Positions 8,898 to 17,664 of a DNA stretch of 64,000 nucleotides are shown here, in pieces. Made by a program: the position numbers and the translations under genes. The DNA comes from Imperialibacter roseus (GTDB lineage: Bacteria; Bacteroidota; Bacteroidia; Cytophagales; Cyclobacteriaceae). The notes under the pieces were generated by a model that saw only the letters and a list, made by a program, of their open reading frames with translations, was not told where the DNA came from and did no database searches. Each line of letters starts with the position of its first letter. Position 1 is the stretch's first letter. Where the stretch lies: contig NZ_CP136051.1 of the NCBI RefSeq assembly GCF_032999765.1, positions 372,001 through 436,000 of the forward strand, in the 5' to 3' direction.

Positions 8898-9998
8898 ATG
8901 AAACTACTTACCAAACTCAATCAGTTAGTCCTGCTCTGCGCAGTTGTTTGCTTTAGCGCTTGTGATCAAAAAACCACTTCCAATTCCTCCGAAACCGAAG
9001 CTGAAACGGATACAGACAGCCTGGGGGCCATTTCACAGCCGCTTGTCACTGACCTTTACACGGCCGATCCGTCTGCGCACGTTTTCAACGGAAAAATCTA
9101 TATCTATCCTTCGCACGATTTTGACGCTGGCATTCCTGCGAACGATAACGGCGACCATTTCGGCATGGTTGACTATCATGTATATTCTATGGATAAAATT
9201 GGAAGGCCAGTAACTGATCACGGTATAGCGCTCCATATAGACAATGTGCCTTGGGCAGGCCGACAAATGTGGGCGCCGGATGCTGCTCTCAAGGATGGGA
9301 AGTACTTTTTTTACTTTCCTGCCAAAGACAAAGAAGACGTGTTTAGGATAGGTGTGGCAGTTGCCGCTACACCCGATGGGCCATTTACACCAATGGATGA
9401 GCCTATTGAAGGCAGCTACAGCATTGACCCGGCAGTATTTACCGATGCCGATGGAAGCTCCTATATGTATTTCGGCGGCATCTGGGGTGGGCAATTGCAG
9501 CGCTGGGAGACGGGCGAATACGTGTCCTACGACTCATTTCCCGCCGGCGACCAGCCAGCCATCAGGCCCAGGGTGGCTAGAATGAATGATGATATGTTGG
9601 GCTTTGCTGAAGACGTGAGACAGGTGGATATTCTGGATGAAAATGGAGCTCCATTGCTTGCGGCGGACAACAATCGCAGGTTTTTTGAAGCGGCCTGGGT
9701 GCACAAATACAATGGCAAATATTACTTCTCTTATTCTACTGGTGATACCCATTTTATTTGCTACGCCACTGGCGATAATCCTTACGGGCCTTTTACCTAT
9801 CAGGGCGTTGTGCTTAATCCTGTAATTGGCTGGACCAACCACCACTCTATAGTAGAAGTTGATGGTAAATGGTATCTGTTTTACCATGACAGTACTCTTT
9901 CTGGCGGGCAAACCCATTTAAGAAATATAAAGGTGACTGAGCTTACTTATCGGCCCGATGGAAGCATTATTACAATTGATCCTTACACTAAAAAATAG
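8898..9998 (+). CDS. Glycoside hydrolase family 43 lipoprotein
   Basis: A 366-residue protein with a lipoprotein signal (MKLLTKLNQLVLLCAVVCFSAC, lipidation Cys at 22). The catalytic region begins with LYTADPSAHVFNGKIYIYPS, whose DPS carries the general-base Asp of GH43. YSIDPAVFTDADGSSYMYFG supplies the pKa-modulating Asp, and FFEAAWVHKYNGKYYFSYS the acid Glu. The fold is a five-bladed propeller; usual activities are beta-xylosidase or alpha-L-arabinofuranosidase. Lipidation suggests location at the outer membrane, acting on plant or algal oligosaccharides. It is not inside an obvious polysaccharide utilisation locus. Confidence 0.9.
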   Translation: MKLLTKLNQLVLLCAVVCFSACDQKTTSNSSETEAETDTDSLGAISQPLVTDLYTADPSAHVFNGKIYIYPSHDFDAGIPANDNGDHFGMVDYHVYSMDKIGRPVTDHGIALHIDNVPWAGRQMWAPDAALKDGKYFFYFPAKDKEDVFRIGVAVAATPDGPFTPMDEPIEGSYSIDPAVFTDADGSSYMYFGGIWGGQLQRWETGEYVSYDSFPAGDQPAIRPRVARMNDDMLGFAEDVRQVDILDENGAPLLAADNNRRFFEAAWVHKYNGKYYFSYSTGDTHFICYATGDNPYGPFTYQGVVLNPVIGWTNHHSIVEVDGKWYLFYHDSTLSGGQTHLRNIKVTELTYRPDGSIITIDPYTKK

Positions 9999-10012
9999 AA
10001 CGGAGCGGGTTA

Positions 10013-10408
10013 ATGGATGTAAAAGTACCAACCGACAGGCCTACCTGGGAAGGGGAAATCGCCACTTACTGGTTTGAAGACGAAATACTTGTTTCTCTCT
10101 CCAAAAGCATCAAACGTACCGTCGAGCTTATAGCCGGCAATGTGGAGCTGGTAAAAGACATAGCTCATAGCAAACCAATTCCGCTACTAATTTATCTCAA
10201 AAACTCTCCCGTGCCTGACAAGGAAACCCAGAAGTTTTCCAGAGAAATGCTGCCAGACATCTACACCGCCATGGCCATTGTGTCGAAGCCGGGTTTGTCG
10301 AGGTTCATTATGAACCTGCTGTTCAGCATGAGCAAACCGCCCATTCCGATGAAAAGCTTTACGGATGCGGAAAAGGCGAAAAAGTGGTTGAAGAAGGTAA
10401 CAAATTGA
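10013..10408 (+). CDS. STAS/SEC14-like (SpoIIAA-like fold) protein
   Basis: A 131-residue cytoplasmic protein without signal or membrane segment. The pattern of a short strand pair (TYWFEDEILVSLSKSIKR), a helix, a strand (PIPLLIYLKN), and a helix-rich second half ending in ADAEKAKKWL-like residues (FTDAEKAKKWLKKV) resembles the small STAS/SEC14-like proteins of Bacteroidota. These proteins have no known biochemical role. It starts 14 bp after the GH43 stop and may ride on that transcript. Confidence 0.55.
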   Translation: MDVKVPTDRPTWEGEIATYWFEDEILVSLSKSIKRTVELIAGNVELVKDIAHSKPIPLLIYLKNSPVPDKETQKFSREMLPDIYTAMAIVSKPGLSRFIMNLLFSMSKPPIPMKSFTDAEKAKKWLKKVTN

Positions 10409-10555
10409 TTTTTTGCCTGGGTCGTTTCCTGAATGGCATCAGTTTCCAGGGGGCCTGTAATCTTCCATTTACAAAAGCGTAGCTTTTTTCAGTCCCCGAC
10501 TTTTACCCACACTTATTTTTCTTTTGAGTTGAGAGTTTATTGATGTGCGTTGGCG

Positions 10556-10579
10556 CTTCTTAACTAAAGTCAATGAAAT
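10556..10579 (+). repeat. 24-bp direct repeat, copy 1 (upstream of TonB receptor)
   Basis: This 24-bp stretch, whose right part reads AAAGTCAATGAAAT, recurs at 15382-15405 with one mismatch. Here it lies 53-76 bp before the receptor start codon. It could be a regulator-binding site or part of a promoter region shared by two transcription units; it could also be chance conservation of a dispersed repeat. Confidence 0.5.
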
Positions 10580-10631
10580 ACATCATTGGGCTGACTTGTT
10601 TTGCCTCATCAAACTCAAAACAATAAGAACT

Positions 10632-13028
10632 ATGAAAACAATCTTTACCGGAGCACTATGTCTCCTGCTAGCCCTGACCGCCTTTGGTCAGGCAAAGCAA
10701 TTCACAATCAGTGGATACCTTAAAGATGAAAGCAATGGGGAGGCCCTTATCGGCGCCAATGTTTTTGTCAGAGAGATATCGGGCGGCACCACCGCCAACG
10801 TTTATGGCTTTTATTCCATTACGCTGGCGGAGGGTACTTACAACCTGGATGTCAGCTATGTTGGTTACGGCGACACACACAAGGTAATTGACCTGACCCA
10901 GGATATCAGGTTGGATCTGGAGCTGAGGTCGGCTGACGCAGAGCTGGAAACAGTGGTGATTACCAGCGAGGCCATTGATGAAAATGTGGCCAGTATTGAA
11001 ATGAGTACGATTGAGTTGGAAATGAAGGCCATTGAAAAGCTACCGGCATTTGCCGGGGAGGTGGACGTGCTCAAAAGTATTCAGTTGCTGCCTGGTGTCA
11101 GTTCTGTAGGCGAGGGTACTGCTGGTTTCAATGTGCGTGGAGGAAGCGTCGGGCAAAACCTTGTGTTGCTTGACGAAGCTCCGGTGTACCAGTCGTCACA
11201 CTTGTTTGGGTTCTTTTCGGTGTTCAATCCTGACGCCGTGAAAGATGTGAAGCTGTACAAAGGCGGCATACCCACCCGCTACGGTGGTCGCTTGTCATCC
11301 ATTCTGGATATCCGAATGAAAGAAGGCAACAACAAAGACTATGATGTAGCCGGAGGTGTGGGTACCGTGTTTAGCAGGCTGGCGGTGGAAGGGCCAATTA
11401 AGAAGGATAAGTCTTCCTTCATTATTGCGGGTCGCCGGTCGTATGCTGACGTGCTGGTGCGGCCTTTTACCAATATGCTGTCTGACGGCGCAGGCATGTA
11501 TTTCTACGACCTCACTGCCAAAACCAATTTCAACATCAATGATATAAACCGTGTGTACGTTTCCGGCTACCTGGGGCGTGACGTTTTTTCATTTGACGAA
11601 TCGCAGGGTTTCGACTGGGGCAATCGTACGGCCACTGTGCGCTGGAATCACCTGTATGGTAACAAGCTCTTTTCCAATTTCTCAGCTTTTTACAGCAACT
11701 ACGACTATGGTTTCAGCTTTGGCACCAACAAACTGGATAAGTTCGATTGGGCCGCTGAAGTAAGCACGTGGAATTTTAAGCCGGAGTTCAACTGGTTTCT
11801 GAATGTGAACAATGAGCTAACCTTTGGAGGGGAAGCAATTTTGTATGGCTTTGAGCCAGCCAATGCCTCGACAGTGAACAATGGCATCAGAACAGATATC
11901 AGCCTCGACCGGCGCAAAGCCCTGGAAACCGCTGTTTACCTGAGCAATGACCAGAAGCTGAGTGACAAACTGTTTGCTCAATACGGAGTGCGGTTCAGCT
12001 ACTTCAACAACCTCGGTGGTAGCTTGATGACTTATGGCGACACCCTGGCAGGTGTGGAGAAACCGTTGCTTGCAGTGACAGAGAAAGGCGACTGGGAGTC
12101 GATTGCTTCCTATCAAAACGTTGAACCGAGGGCCTCGCTGAGGTATCAGCTTTCGGAGTTGAGCTCCGTGAAGGCCAGCTACAACCGCATGAGTCAGTAT
12201 ATCCACCAGATATCTAACACTACGGCCTCTACGCCAATTGATATCTGGCAGCCGTCGGACAACAACATTGCCCCGCAAATGGGTAATCAGGTGGCCATGG
12301 GCTACTTCAGGAACATTGGCGGAAAGCGTTTCGAGACCTCTGCCGAAGTATATTACAAGTGGAACAAGAACCAGGTCGACTACATCGACGGAGCTGAACT
12401 GTTCATCAACGAATTCATTGCTTCTCAGCTGCTTTCAGGCGTTGGCAGGGCTTATGGTCTGGAGCTTTATGTGAAGAAAAACGCCGGGAGACTGACCGGC
12501 TGGGTGAGCTACACACTGGGCAAGTCGGAGCTGAAAGTGGACGGGATCAATTTTGGAAACGACCGCAAGAACCATGAAGGCAACTGGTATGCTACCCGTT
12601 TCGATCAGCGCCACAACCTCAAGGTGGCTGGCTTCTACGACCTGACTAAGAGGGTTTCCCTTTCTGCCAACTTTAGCTTCATGTCAGGCACACCCACCAC
12701 GTTTCCAACGGATCGTTACATGTCGGCAGGTTACGTCATTCCCTACGTGAGCGGAAGTGAGAGAAACAACTTCCGACTTCCAAACTACCACAGGCTGGAT
12801 GCGTCACTTACAATTAACAATGTGTGGCGGGGCAAGAAGAACCGGTCAGGCAATGACCACATCGTTTTCTCCGTGTACAACCTGTACGCCAGAAAGAACC
12901 CTTTCAGCATCTACTTTTCTCAGGGCAGGGATAGACAAATGACAGATGCCCCTCAGCAAACGGCTGCTAAGCAGCTTTCTCTGATAGGCACACTGATTCC
13001 CGCCGTTACTTACAACTTCAAATTTTAA
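10632..13028 (+). CDS. TonB-dependent outer membrane receptor
   Basis: A 798-residue protein from ATG 10632, chosen because a signal peptide starts there (MKTIFTGALCLLLALTAFGQ). An upstream in-frame start would add 29 residues in front of the signal. Order of domains: carboxypeptidase-like regulatory domain (about residues 24-105, ISGYLKDESNGEALIGANVF), plug (about 120-240, with GFNVRGGSVGQNLVLLDEAP), then a 22-strand-type barrel ending in Phe. The close downstream DUF4249 lipoprotein gene (12 bp) marks a common receptor-lipoprotein pair whose substrate is unknown. It is not a SusC, since it lacks the SusD partner. Confidence 0.92.
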   Translation: MKTIFTGALCLLLALTAFGQAKQFTISGYLKDESNGEALIGANVFVREISGGTTANVYGFYSITLAEGTYNLDVSYVGYGDTHKVIDLTQDIRLDLELRSADAELETVVITSEAIDENVASIEMSTIELEMKAIEKLPAFAGEVDVLKSIQLLPGVSSVGEGTAGFNVRGGSVGQNLVLLDEAPVYQSSHLFGFFSVFNPDAVKDVKLYKGGIPTRYGGRLSSILDIRMKEGNNKDYDVAGGVGTVFSRLAVEGPIKKDKSSFIIAGRRSYADVLVRPFTNMLSDGAGMYFYDLTAKTNFNINDINRVYVSGYLGRDVFSFDESQGFDWGNRTATVRWNHLYGNKLFSNFSAFYSNYDYGFSFGTNKLDKFDWAAEVSTWNFKPEFNWFLNVNNELTFGGEAILYGFEPANASTVNNGIRTDISLDRRKALETAVYLSNDQKLSDKLFAQYGVRFSYFNNLGGSLMTYGDTLAGVEKPLLAVTEKGDWESIASYQNVEPRASLRYQLSELSSVKASYNRMSQYIHQISNTTASTPIDIWQPSDNNIAPQMGNQVAMGYFRNIGGKRFETSAEVYYKWNKNQVDYIDGAELFINEFIASQLLSGVGRAYGLELYVKKNAGRLTGWVSYTLGKSELKVDGINFGNDRKNHEGNWYATRFDQRHNLKVAGFYDLTKRVSLSANFSFMSGTPTTFPTDRYMSAGYVIPYVSGSERNNFRLPNYHRLDASLTINNVWRGKKNRSGNDHIVFSVYNLYARKNPFSIYFSQGRDRQMTDAPQQTAAKQLSLIGTLIPAVTYNFKF

Positions 13029-13040
13029 CACTCAACAACA

Positions 13041-13985
13041 ATGAAAAAGATCATATATATCGCATTAATTGTTTTTGGTTTTGGCTGCGAAACCGCCATT
13101 CAGCCGGAGCTCAAAGAAGCTGAGGAAATACTGGTGATAGACGCCTGGCTTACTCAGAAAATGGAGAGACAGAAAGTGATGGTGTCACGATCGCAGCCGT
13201 ATTTTGATAACTCCTACCCAAGCCTGACGCCTGGAGCGCAGGTAACGGTGGAAGACCTTAACACAGGAGTGGTTTACAACTTTCAGGAAGGTGCCGACGC
13301 CTACTACTGGGATCCTGCCGATGCGCCGCTGGGCGAAGTAGGCCATACTTACAAATTGGCGGTTACTTACGGTGGGGAAACTTTCGAGGCGTTGTCAACG
13401 CTCGGGCGTGTGCCCGAAGTAGATACCATATTGTACAAATACAATTCCAAAGACTTCAATATATTGGAATCGTACTACTCGGCAGAGTTTGTGGCGGTTG
13501 ACCCGCTAGGAGAGGGCGATGCGTACTGGATCAAGGCGTGGAAAAATGGTAACTACCTGGGCAAACCCTCGGAGATCAATATTGCTTTCGATGCGGGCTT
13601 GTCGCCAAGCCAGTCGGTGGATGGAGAAGTATTCCATCAGGTTATCCGCCGTGACTTTGTGAACCCGTTGGATCCGCTGCCCGACAGGAAAAACTACTAC
13701 CACCCGCCCTACGAGATAGGCGACTCGCTGTATGTGGAGATTCATTCAATTGATCCTGTGACATTCGAATACCTGACGGGCGTCATTCTGCAGACCAACA
13801 GGCCCGGAGGTTTCTCTGAGCTATTTGCTACTCCCCTGGCCAATGTGATGACCAACGTGAAGAGCACCGATGAAAATTCGAACACCAACGTGGCAGGCTT
13901 CTTCAATGTGTCTGCTGTTAGCTCAGGAGGTGGCAAGATCACCCAAGCAGTCGCTGATGAAGCAAGGGCCAATGCAGGTAAATAG
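13041..13985 (+). CDS. DUF4249 lipoprotein
   Basis: A 314-residue protein with a lipoprotein signal (MKKIIYIALIVFGFGCETAI, Cys at 16). The DUF4249 pattern follows: LVIDAWLTQKMERQKVMVSR, a TPGAQVTVEDLNTG carboxypeptidase-like strand region, and GGFSELFATPLANVMTNV near the C-terminus. DUF4249 proteins are encoded beside TonB receptors and probably sit on the outer membrane as substrate-binding or accessory partners. Here the gene is 12 bp behind the receptor and is followed by a strong terminator. Confidence 0.88.
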   Translation: MKKIIYIALIVFGFGCETAIQPELKEAEEILVIDAWLTQKMERQKVMVSRSQPYFDNSYPSLTPGAQVTVEDLNTGVVYNFQEGADAYYWDPADAPLGEVGHTYKLAVTYGGETFEALSTLGRVPEVDTILYKYNSKDFNILESYYSAEFVAVDPLGEGDAYWIKAWKNGNYLGKPSEINIAFDAGLSPSQSVDGEVFHQVIRRDFVNPLDPLPDRKNYYHPPYEIGDSLYVEIHSIDPVTFEYLTGVILQTNRPGGFSELFATPLANVMTNVKSTDENSNTNVAGFFNVSAVSSGGGKITQAVADEARANAGK

Positions 13986-13992
13986 TAGTAAT

Positions 13993-14035
13993 GGTGTGGC
14001 GGCGAGCCCTGACTGTTTCGCTGCCATACCTTTTT
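13993..14035 (+). terminator. Terminator after receptor/DUF4249 operon
   Basis: A 13-bp stem with two G-U pairs is formed by 13993-14005 (GGTGTGGCGGCGA) and 14018-14030 (TCGCTGCCATACC). The loop is 12 nt, and five T follow at 14031-14035. It lies 7 bp after the DUF4249 stop. Confidence 0.75.
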
Positions 14036-14055
14036 AAAAGCTTTTATTTTTTTTC

Positions 14056-15273
14056 ATGCTATCTAAAATCGCATCCAGAACAATGCTCAAGGCGCTGGCA
14101 TTGGCAGCTATCAGTTTTCTATCAATTATTAAACTACAAGCGCAGGTCTCCACTACTGAAAATATCGTTGGAACCAACCACTTTATCGATTCAAAGATTC
14201 TTGATGAGGAAAGACAAATTCAGATCTATCTGCCTGAGGGATATGGTGAGGAGGAAAAGCGTTACTCCGTTATTTTCATACTGGATGGTCAGCGATTTTT
14301 TCTTCATACCGTAGGTCTTGCCGCCACTTTCAAGCAATATCAGCTAACACCGGAGTTCATAGTAGTGGGCATCACTAATAGCTATCCGCAACGCTTCAAT
14401 CACTTCGCCGACGGCAAACAGCAGTTCGCTGAGTTTATTGAAAAAGAGCTGATGCCTTATGTGGAAAGCAGCTATCGAACCAGTGGCGAACGACTGTTGT
14501 TTGGTTGGGAATACGCAGGAAGTTTTGCTTTCCACATGCTTGCAAATCACCCGTCTTTGTTTGATGGCTACATGTTGGCAAGCCCCTTCCCCCTTCTGGA
14601 CAAAGTGGACGTGCTGGATAAGCTGCCGGCACTCAACAAATCTCTTTACTTTTCAGTAAGCCCCAATGAATTTGAAGTGAACCGGGGAGTCGACAAGCTG
14701 GATTCCCTGCTTTCAGAAAAGGATTTGCCTGGGCTCGATTGGACTTGTTTCCGACTGGAAAATGAAGAACACCGCTCCACAGGTTACTCCACGCTGTATC
14801 ATGGCCTTCGAAAATACTTCAGGTACTATCCTGAATTGCAGGTAGATGATTTGCAAGCGTTTGTCGAGGCAGGTGGCATGGCATACGCCCATAGTTACAC
14901 CAAAGAAAGGGCTTCCCGGTATGGGTTTTCACCAAACATGTCTTTGTGGTCAAGGTTTACTATTGTTCGAAGCGCTGTGCGAGCCAGGGATTATACCCGC
15001 TTCCGGGAGTTTTATGAGGCATTGGGTTCAGCTATGTTGATCAGCGACTTGATAGAAGGAGGAAGAAGCTATGGCGCTTTTTCCATCGCCGATTTTTTAG
15101 TTGAAAATGGTCAACATAAGCAGGCCATTGATATCTACCTGGCTCTTTTGAAACAGTCTCCCGACTCTGCTGATCTGCTGAGTACACTCGCAGGGGCTTA
15201 TCAGGCTCTGGGCAATCAAGGTGAAGCGAAGAAATATCTTCAGAAGTTCAAGAAGCTAAAGCAGCAAAAGTAA
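14056..15273 (+). CDS. Secreted alpha/beta hydrolase (esterase-like) with C-terminal TPR-like tail
   Basis: A 405-residue protein with a signal peptide (about residues 1-29). The hydrolase domain (about 38-270) belongs to the putative esterase family PF00756 (Fes/IroE-type). Strand and loop phrases are RQIQIYLPEGYGEEEKRYSV and VIFILDGQRFF. The expected nucleophile elbow G-x-S-x-G reads FGWEYAGSFAF at about residues 153-163, with Glu at the Ser position (GWEYAG), so catalysis is doubtful. The tail (about 300-405) has TPR-like helices (AIDIYLALLKQSPDSADLLS). It parallels the esterase at 59831, where the elbow is an intact GHSYGG. It could be a catalytically dead paralog with a binding role. Confidence 0.75.
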   Translation: MLSKIASRTMLKALALAAISFLSIIKLQAQVSTTENIVGTNHFIDSKILDEERQIQIYLPEGYGEEEKRYSVIFILDGQRFFLHTVGLAATFKQYQLTPEFIVVGITNSYPQRFNHFADGKQQFAEFIEKELMPYVESSYRTSGERLLFGWEYAGSFAFHMLANHPSLFDGYMLASPFPLLDKVDVLDKLPALNKSLYFSVSPNEFEVNRGVDKLDSLLSEKDLPGLDWTCFRLENEEHRSTGYSTLYHGLRKYFRYYPELQVDDLQAFVEAGGMAYAHSYTKERASRYGFSPNMSLWSRFTIVRSAVRARDYTRFREFYEALGSAMLISDLIEGGRSYGAFSIADFLVENGQHKQAIDIYLALLKQSPDSADLLSTLAGAYQALGNQGEAKKYLQKFKKLKQQK

Positions 15274-15297
15274 GCAGCAGCCTTTTAAAGGGCGTTC

Positions 15298-15337
15298 GGC
15301 AATCTCTGTTATCGATAGAGATTGCCCTTTATTTTTA
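15298..15337 (+). terminator. Terminator after the 14056 esterase-like gene
   Basis: A perfect 10-bp stem, GGCAATCTCT (15298-15307) with AGAGATTGCC (15317-15326), has a 9-nt loop and is followed by CTTTATTTTT. It lies 25 bp after the stop codon. Confidence 0.85.
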
Positions 15338-15381
15338 CAGCCCCCGGATAATCAAATTTCAATAAAAAGCTCATCCGCTCC

Positions 15382-15405
15382 CTTCTTAACCAAAGTCAAT
15401 GAAAT
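15382..15405 (+). repeat. 24-bp direct repeat, copy 2
   Basis: This is the second copy of the 24-bp sequence at 10556-10579 (23 of 24 identical). It lies about 83 bp before the start of the DUF6567 lipoprotein gene. Both copies precede genes for envelope proteins, which hints at a shared regulatory site. Confidence 0.5.
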
Positions 15406-15487
15406 CGGTTTTTCACCACTCTAATTTTGGGTATTCAAAAACGAAAAACAGTTAAATCAATTTCAAAAATTCAAAACAGTGAAGAAG

Positions 15488-15859
15488 ATGAAAAAGTCAA
15501 TTTCAACAATCGTAGTAATGATCATGATGGTGGTTATCAGCTCTTGTGGGGCTGGCAGGGCCATCATGCGCAACCAAAACCAAAGCTCCACTCAGGTGCA
15601 TCTGAAGGAGAATAATTTTAAGGTGATCGGCAGTGTCAGCGGTAGCGCAGAGGCTAAGTACTGGGTGCTAATCGGTGGAAGAAAAAGACAGCAGATGTAC
15701 AACGAAGCGTACGCCGAAATGGTGAAGTCAGCAGGATTGATGGACGGTCCCAGAGCGCTGGTGAATTTGCTTACAGAAGAGCATGTCGGCGGTGTGCCTC
15801 CATTCTTTTTGAAGCGAACCATTACCGTGAGCGGCCATGTGGTAGAATTCAACAGATAG
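15488..15859 (+). CDS. DUF6567 small lipoprotein
   Basis: A 123-residue protein starting at ATG 15488 (a GTG three codons earlier is the alternative). It has a lipoprotein signal ending at SSCGAG, lipidation Cys about residue 20. The C-terminal half (GGRKRQQMYNEAYAEMVKSA, then GPRALVNLLTEEHVGG and TITVSGHVVEF) matches the DUF6567 family, lipoproteins of unknown function in Bacteroidota. The gene stands alone, with a copy of the 24-bp repeat upstream. Confidence 0.75.
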   Translation: MKKSISTIVVMIMMVVISSCGAGRAIMRNQNQSSTQVHLKENNFKVIGSVSGSAEAKYWVLIGGRKRQQMYNEAYAEMVKSAGLMDGPRALVNLLTEEHVGGVPPFFLKRTITVSGHVVEFNR

Positions 15860-15935
15860 TCAAAAGCTAAAAAGGGTAGGTGCTGTTTGACTCAGGCAGC
15901 CCACCCATTTTTTTCAACAACAACAAAATTGAATC

Positions 15936-16646
15936 ATGAACTCAAATAAAAAAATGGCAAGGATCGCCGGATTTCTGTACCTCATTATTTTCATTACAGC
16001 TGGTTTCAGTGAAGGCTACGTCCGTGCCGGTGTGATGGTGACGGGCGATGCAGCAGCGACCGCTCAAAATATTGTGGCCTCAGAGGGCCTGTTTCGCCTT
16101 GGCTTTGCAGCCGACCTGGTGGCCTTCCTGTGCGATCTGGTGGTGTCCGTGCTGCTGTATCAGTTGCTCAAGCCAGTGAATAAAACCCTCTCACTCACAG
16201 CAGCGCTACTTCGCTTGCTGGCTCATCCGGCCATCGCCAGTGTGAACCTGCTCAACCACTACATGGCCCTGCAGCTACTCGATGGCTCCGACTACCTGTC
16301 GGTATTCAGCCCTGATCAGCTTAATGCTTTGGCGCTGTTTTTTCTCAATATGCACACGGTTGGCTACCTGATCGCAGGAGCGTTCTTTGGGCTTCATTGT
16401 GTATTGCTTGGCTACCTGATCATCAAATCCGATGGCTTTCCAGCCTGGTTGGGGACTATGATCATCATCGCCGCTTTGGGCTACCTAATTAACAGCTTCG
16501 GCAATTTTCTGGCTCCGGGACACGAAGAGCTCTTCGATAATATAGTGGTGGGGCCGGCAGTACTGGCAGAAATGTCACTCTGTCTGTGGCTGCTGATCAA
16601 GGGTGTGTCAGTCAGAAAGATGACATCGAAGGCCATCGTAGCCTGA
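15936..16646 (+). CDS. DUF4386 integral membrane protein
   Basis: A 236-residue protein with about six hydrophobic helices (residues about 12-30, 53-75, 85-105, 130-155, 165-185, 200-222). The start KKMARIAGFLYLIIFITAGF and the segment TLSLTAALLRLLAHPAIASV are typical of DUF4386. Function unknown. The start codon is downstream of a region with no terminator, so expression could be independent. The 40-bp gap to the alcohol dehydrogenase gene suggests co-transcription. Confidence 0.85.
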   Translation: MNSNKKMARIAGFLYLIIFITAGFSEGYVRAGVMVTGDAAATAQNIVASEGLFRLGFAADLVAFLCDLVVSVLLYQLLKPVNKTLSLTAALLRLLAHPAIASVNLLNHYMALQLLDGSDYLSVFSPDQLNALALFFLNMHTVGYLIAGAFFGLHCVLLGYLIIKSDGFPAWLGTMIIIAALGYLINSFGNFLAPGHEELFDNIVVGPAVLAEMSLCLWLLIKGVSVRKMTSKAIVA

Positions 16647-16685
16647 TTTTATAACCAAGGTCAAAAACTCAAAACATTATTTAAA

Positions 16686-17645
16686 ATGAATGCAATTGTA
16701 TATCAACGATATGGGTCGCCCGATGTGTTAGAACTGAAGGACGTACAAAAACCCATGCCGGGCCCCGGTGAGGTGCTCGTAAAAGTGCACGCAGCCTCCG
16801 TGAATGCGGCAGACAAGCACCTGTTGAGAGGGCAGCCGTTTCCAGTTCGAATGATGGCTGGTTTTTTCAAACCCAAGAACAATATCCTTGGTGCCGATAT
16901 GGCCGGGGAGGTTGAATCCGTTGGCAAAGGCGTGAGCTATTTCAAGCCCGGAGATAAGGTGTTTGGCGAGCTGTCTGCTTACGACTTTGGCGCATTTGCT
17001 GCATACGTAGCAGTTTCCGAAAAAGCGCTGGCGCACATGCCATCAAATGCCTTGTTCGGAGAAGCCGCCGCTTTGCCGATGGCGGCCGTTACTGCCTTGC
17101 AGGGGCTGCGTGATAAGGGGCAGATCAGTCCCGGAAAGAAGGTGCTTATCAACGGAGCTTCCGGCGGCGTCGGCACTTTTGCGGTGCAGATAGCCAAAGC
17201 CTTCGGCGCAGAAGTGACTGCCGTAGCCAGCACCGGCAAGACCGAGCTGGCGAAGATTCTGGGTGCCGACCACACCATTGACTACAAACTGACTGACTTC
17301 ACAAAGGGTGGCGAGCGCTACGACCTCATTTTTGACGTCGTGGGCAATCATTCGGTGTCAGCGCTGAAGCGAGTGCTTAACAAGCATGGCAGGTACGTGA
17401 CAACTGCCTTTTCACCCGGAGCTATGTTTTTAGGGCCATGGATTGCCATCGCCGAAGGCAAGAAAATAATCAATATGCTGGCCAGTGCCAACAGGAAAGA
17501 CCTCGAGGCGGTCAGGCAGATGGTTGATGGGGGCGAAGTGAGACCGGTAGTTGAGCGAAGTTATCCGTTGGCAGATGTGGCAAAAGCCATCAGCTACATG
17601 GAAGAAGGGCACCCGTTTGGCAAGATTGTGATACAGGTACAGTGA
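16686..17645 (+). CDS. NAD(P)-dependent quinone oxidoreductase-like alcohol dehydrogenase (MDR superfamily)
   Basis: A 319-residue medium-chain dehydrogenase without structural zinc motif. The GroES-like domain begins MNAIVYQRYGSPDVLELKDV and includes the NAADKHLLRGQPFPVRMMAG loop and LGADMAGEVESVG. The Rossmann domain shows KVLINGASGGVGTFAVQIAK (about residues 151-170), the nucleotide-binding motif. Likely an NADPH-dependent reductase of quinones or enals. It sits behind DUF4386 and converges on a Crp-family gene. Confidence 0.88.
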   Translation: MNAIVYQRYGSPDVLELKDVQKPMPGPGEVLVKVHAASVNAADKHLLRGQPFPVRMMAGFFKPKNNILGADMAGEVESVGKGVSYFKPGDKVFGELSAYDFGAFAAYVAVSEKALAHMPSNALFGEAAALPMAAVTALQGLRDKGQISPGKKVLINGASGGVGTFAVQIAKAFGAEVTAVASTGKTELAKILGADHTIDYKLTDFTKGGERYDLIFDVVGNHSVSALKRVLNKHGRYVTTAFSPGAMFLGPWIAIAEGKKIINMLASANRKDLEAVRQMVDGGEVRPVVERSYPLADVAKAISYMEEGHPFGKIVIQVQ

Positions 17646-17664
17646 AAATAGGCACGGCGGAGGA

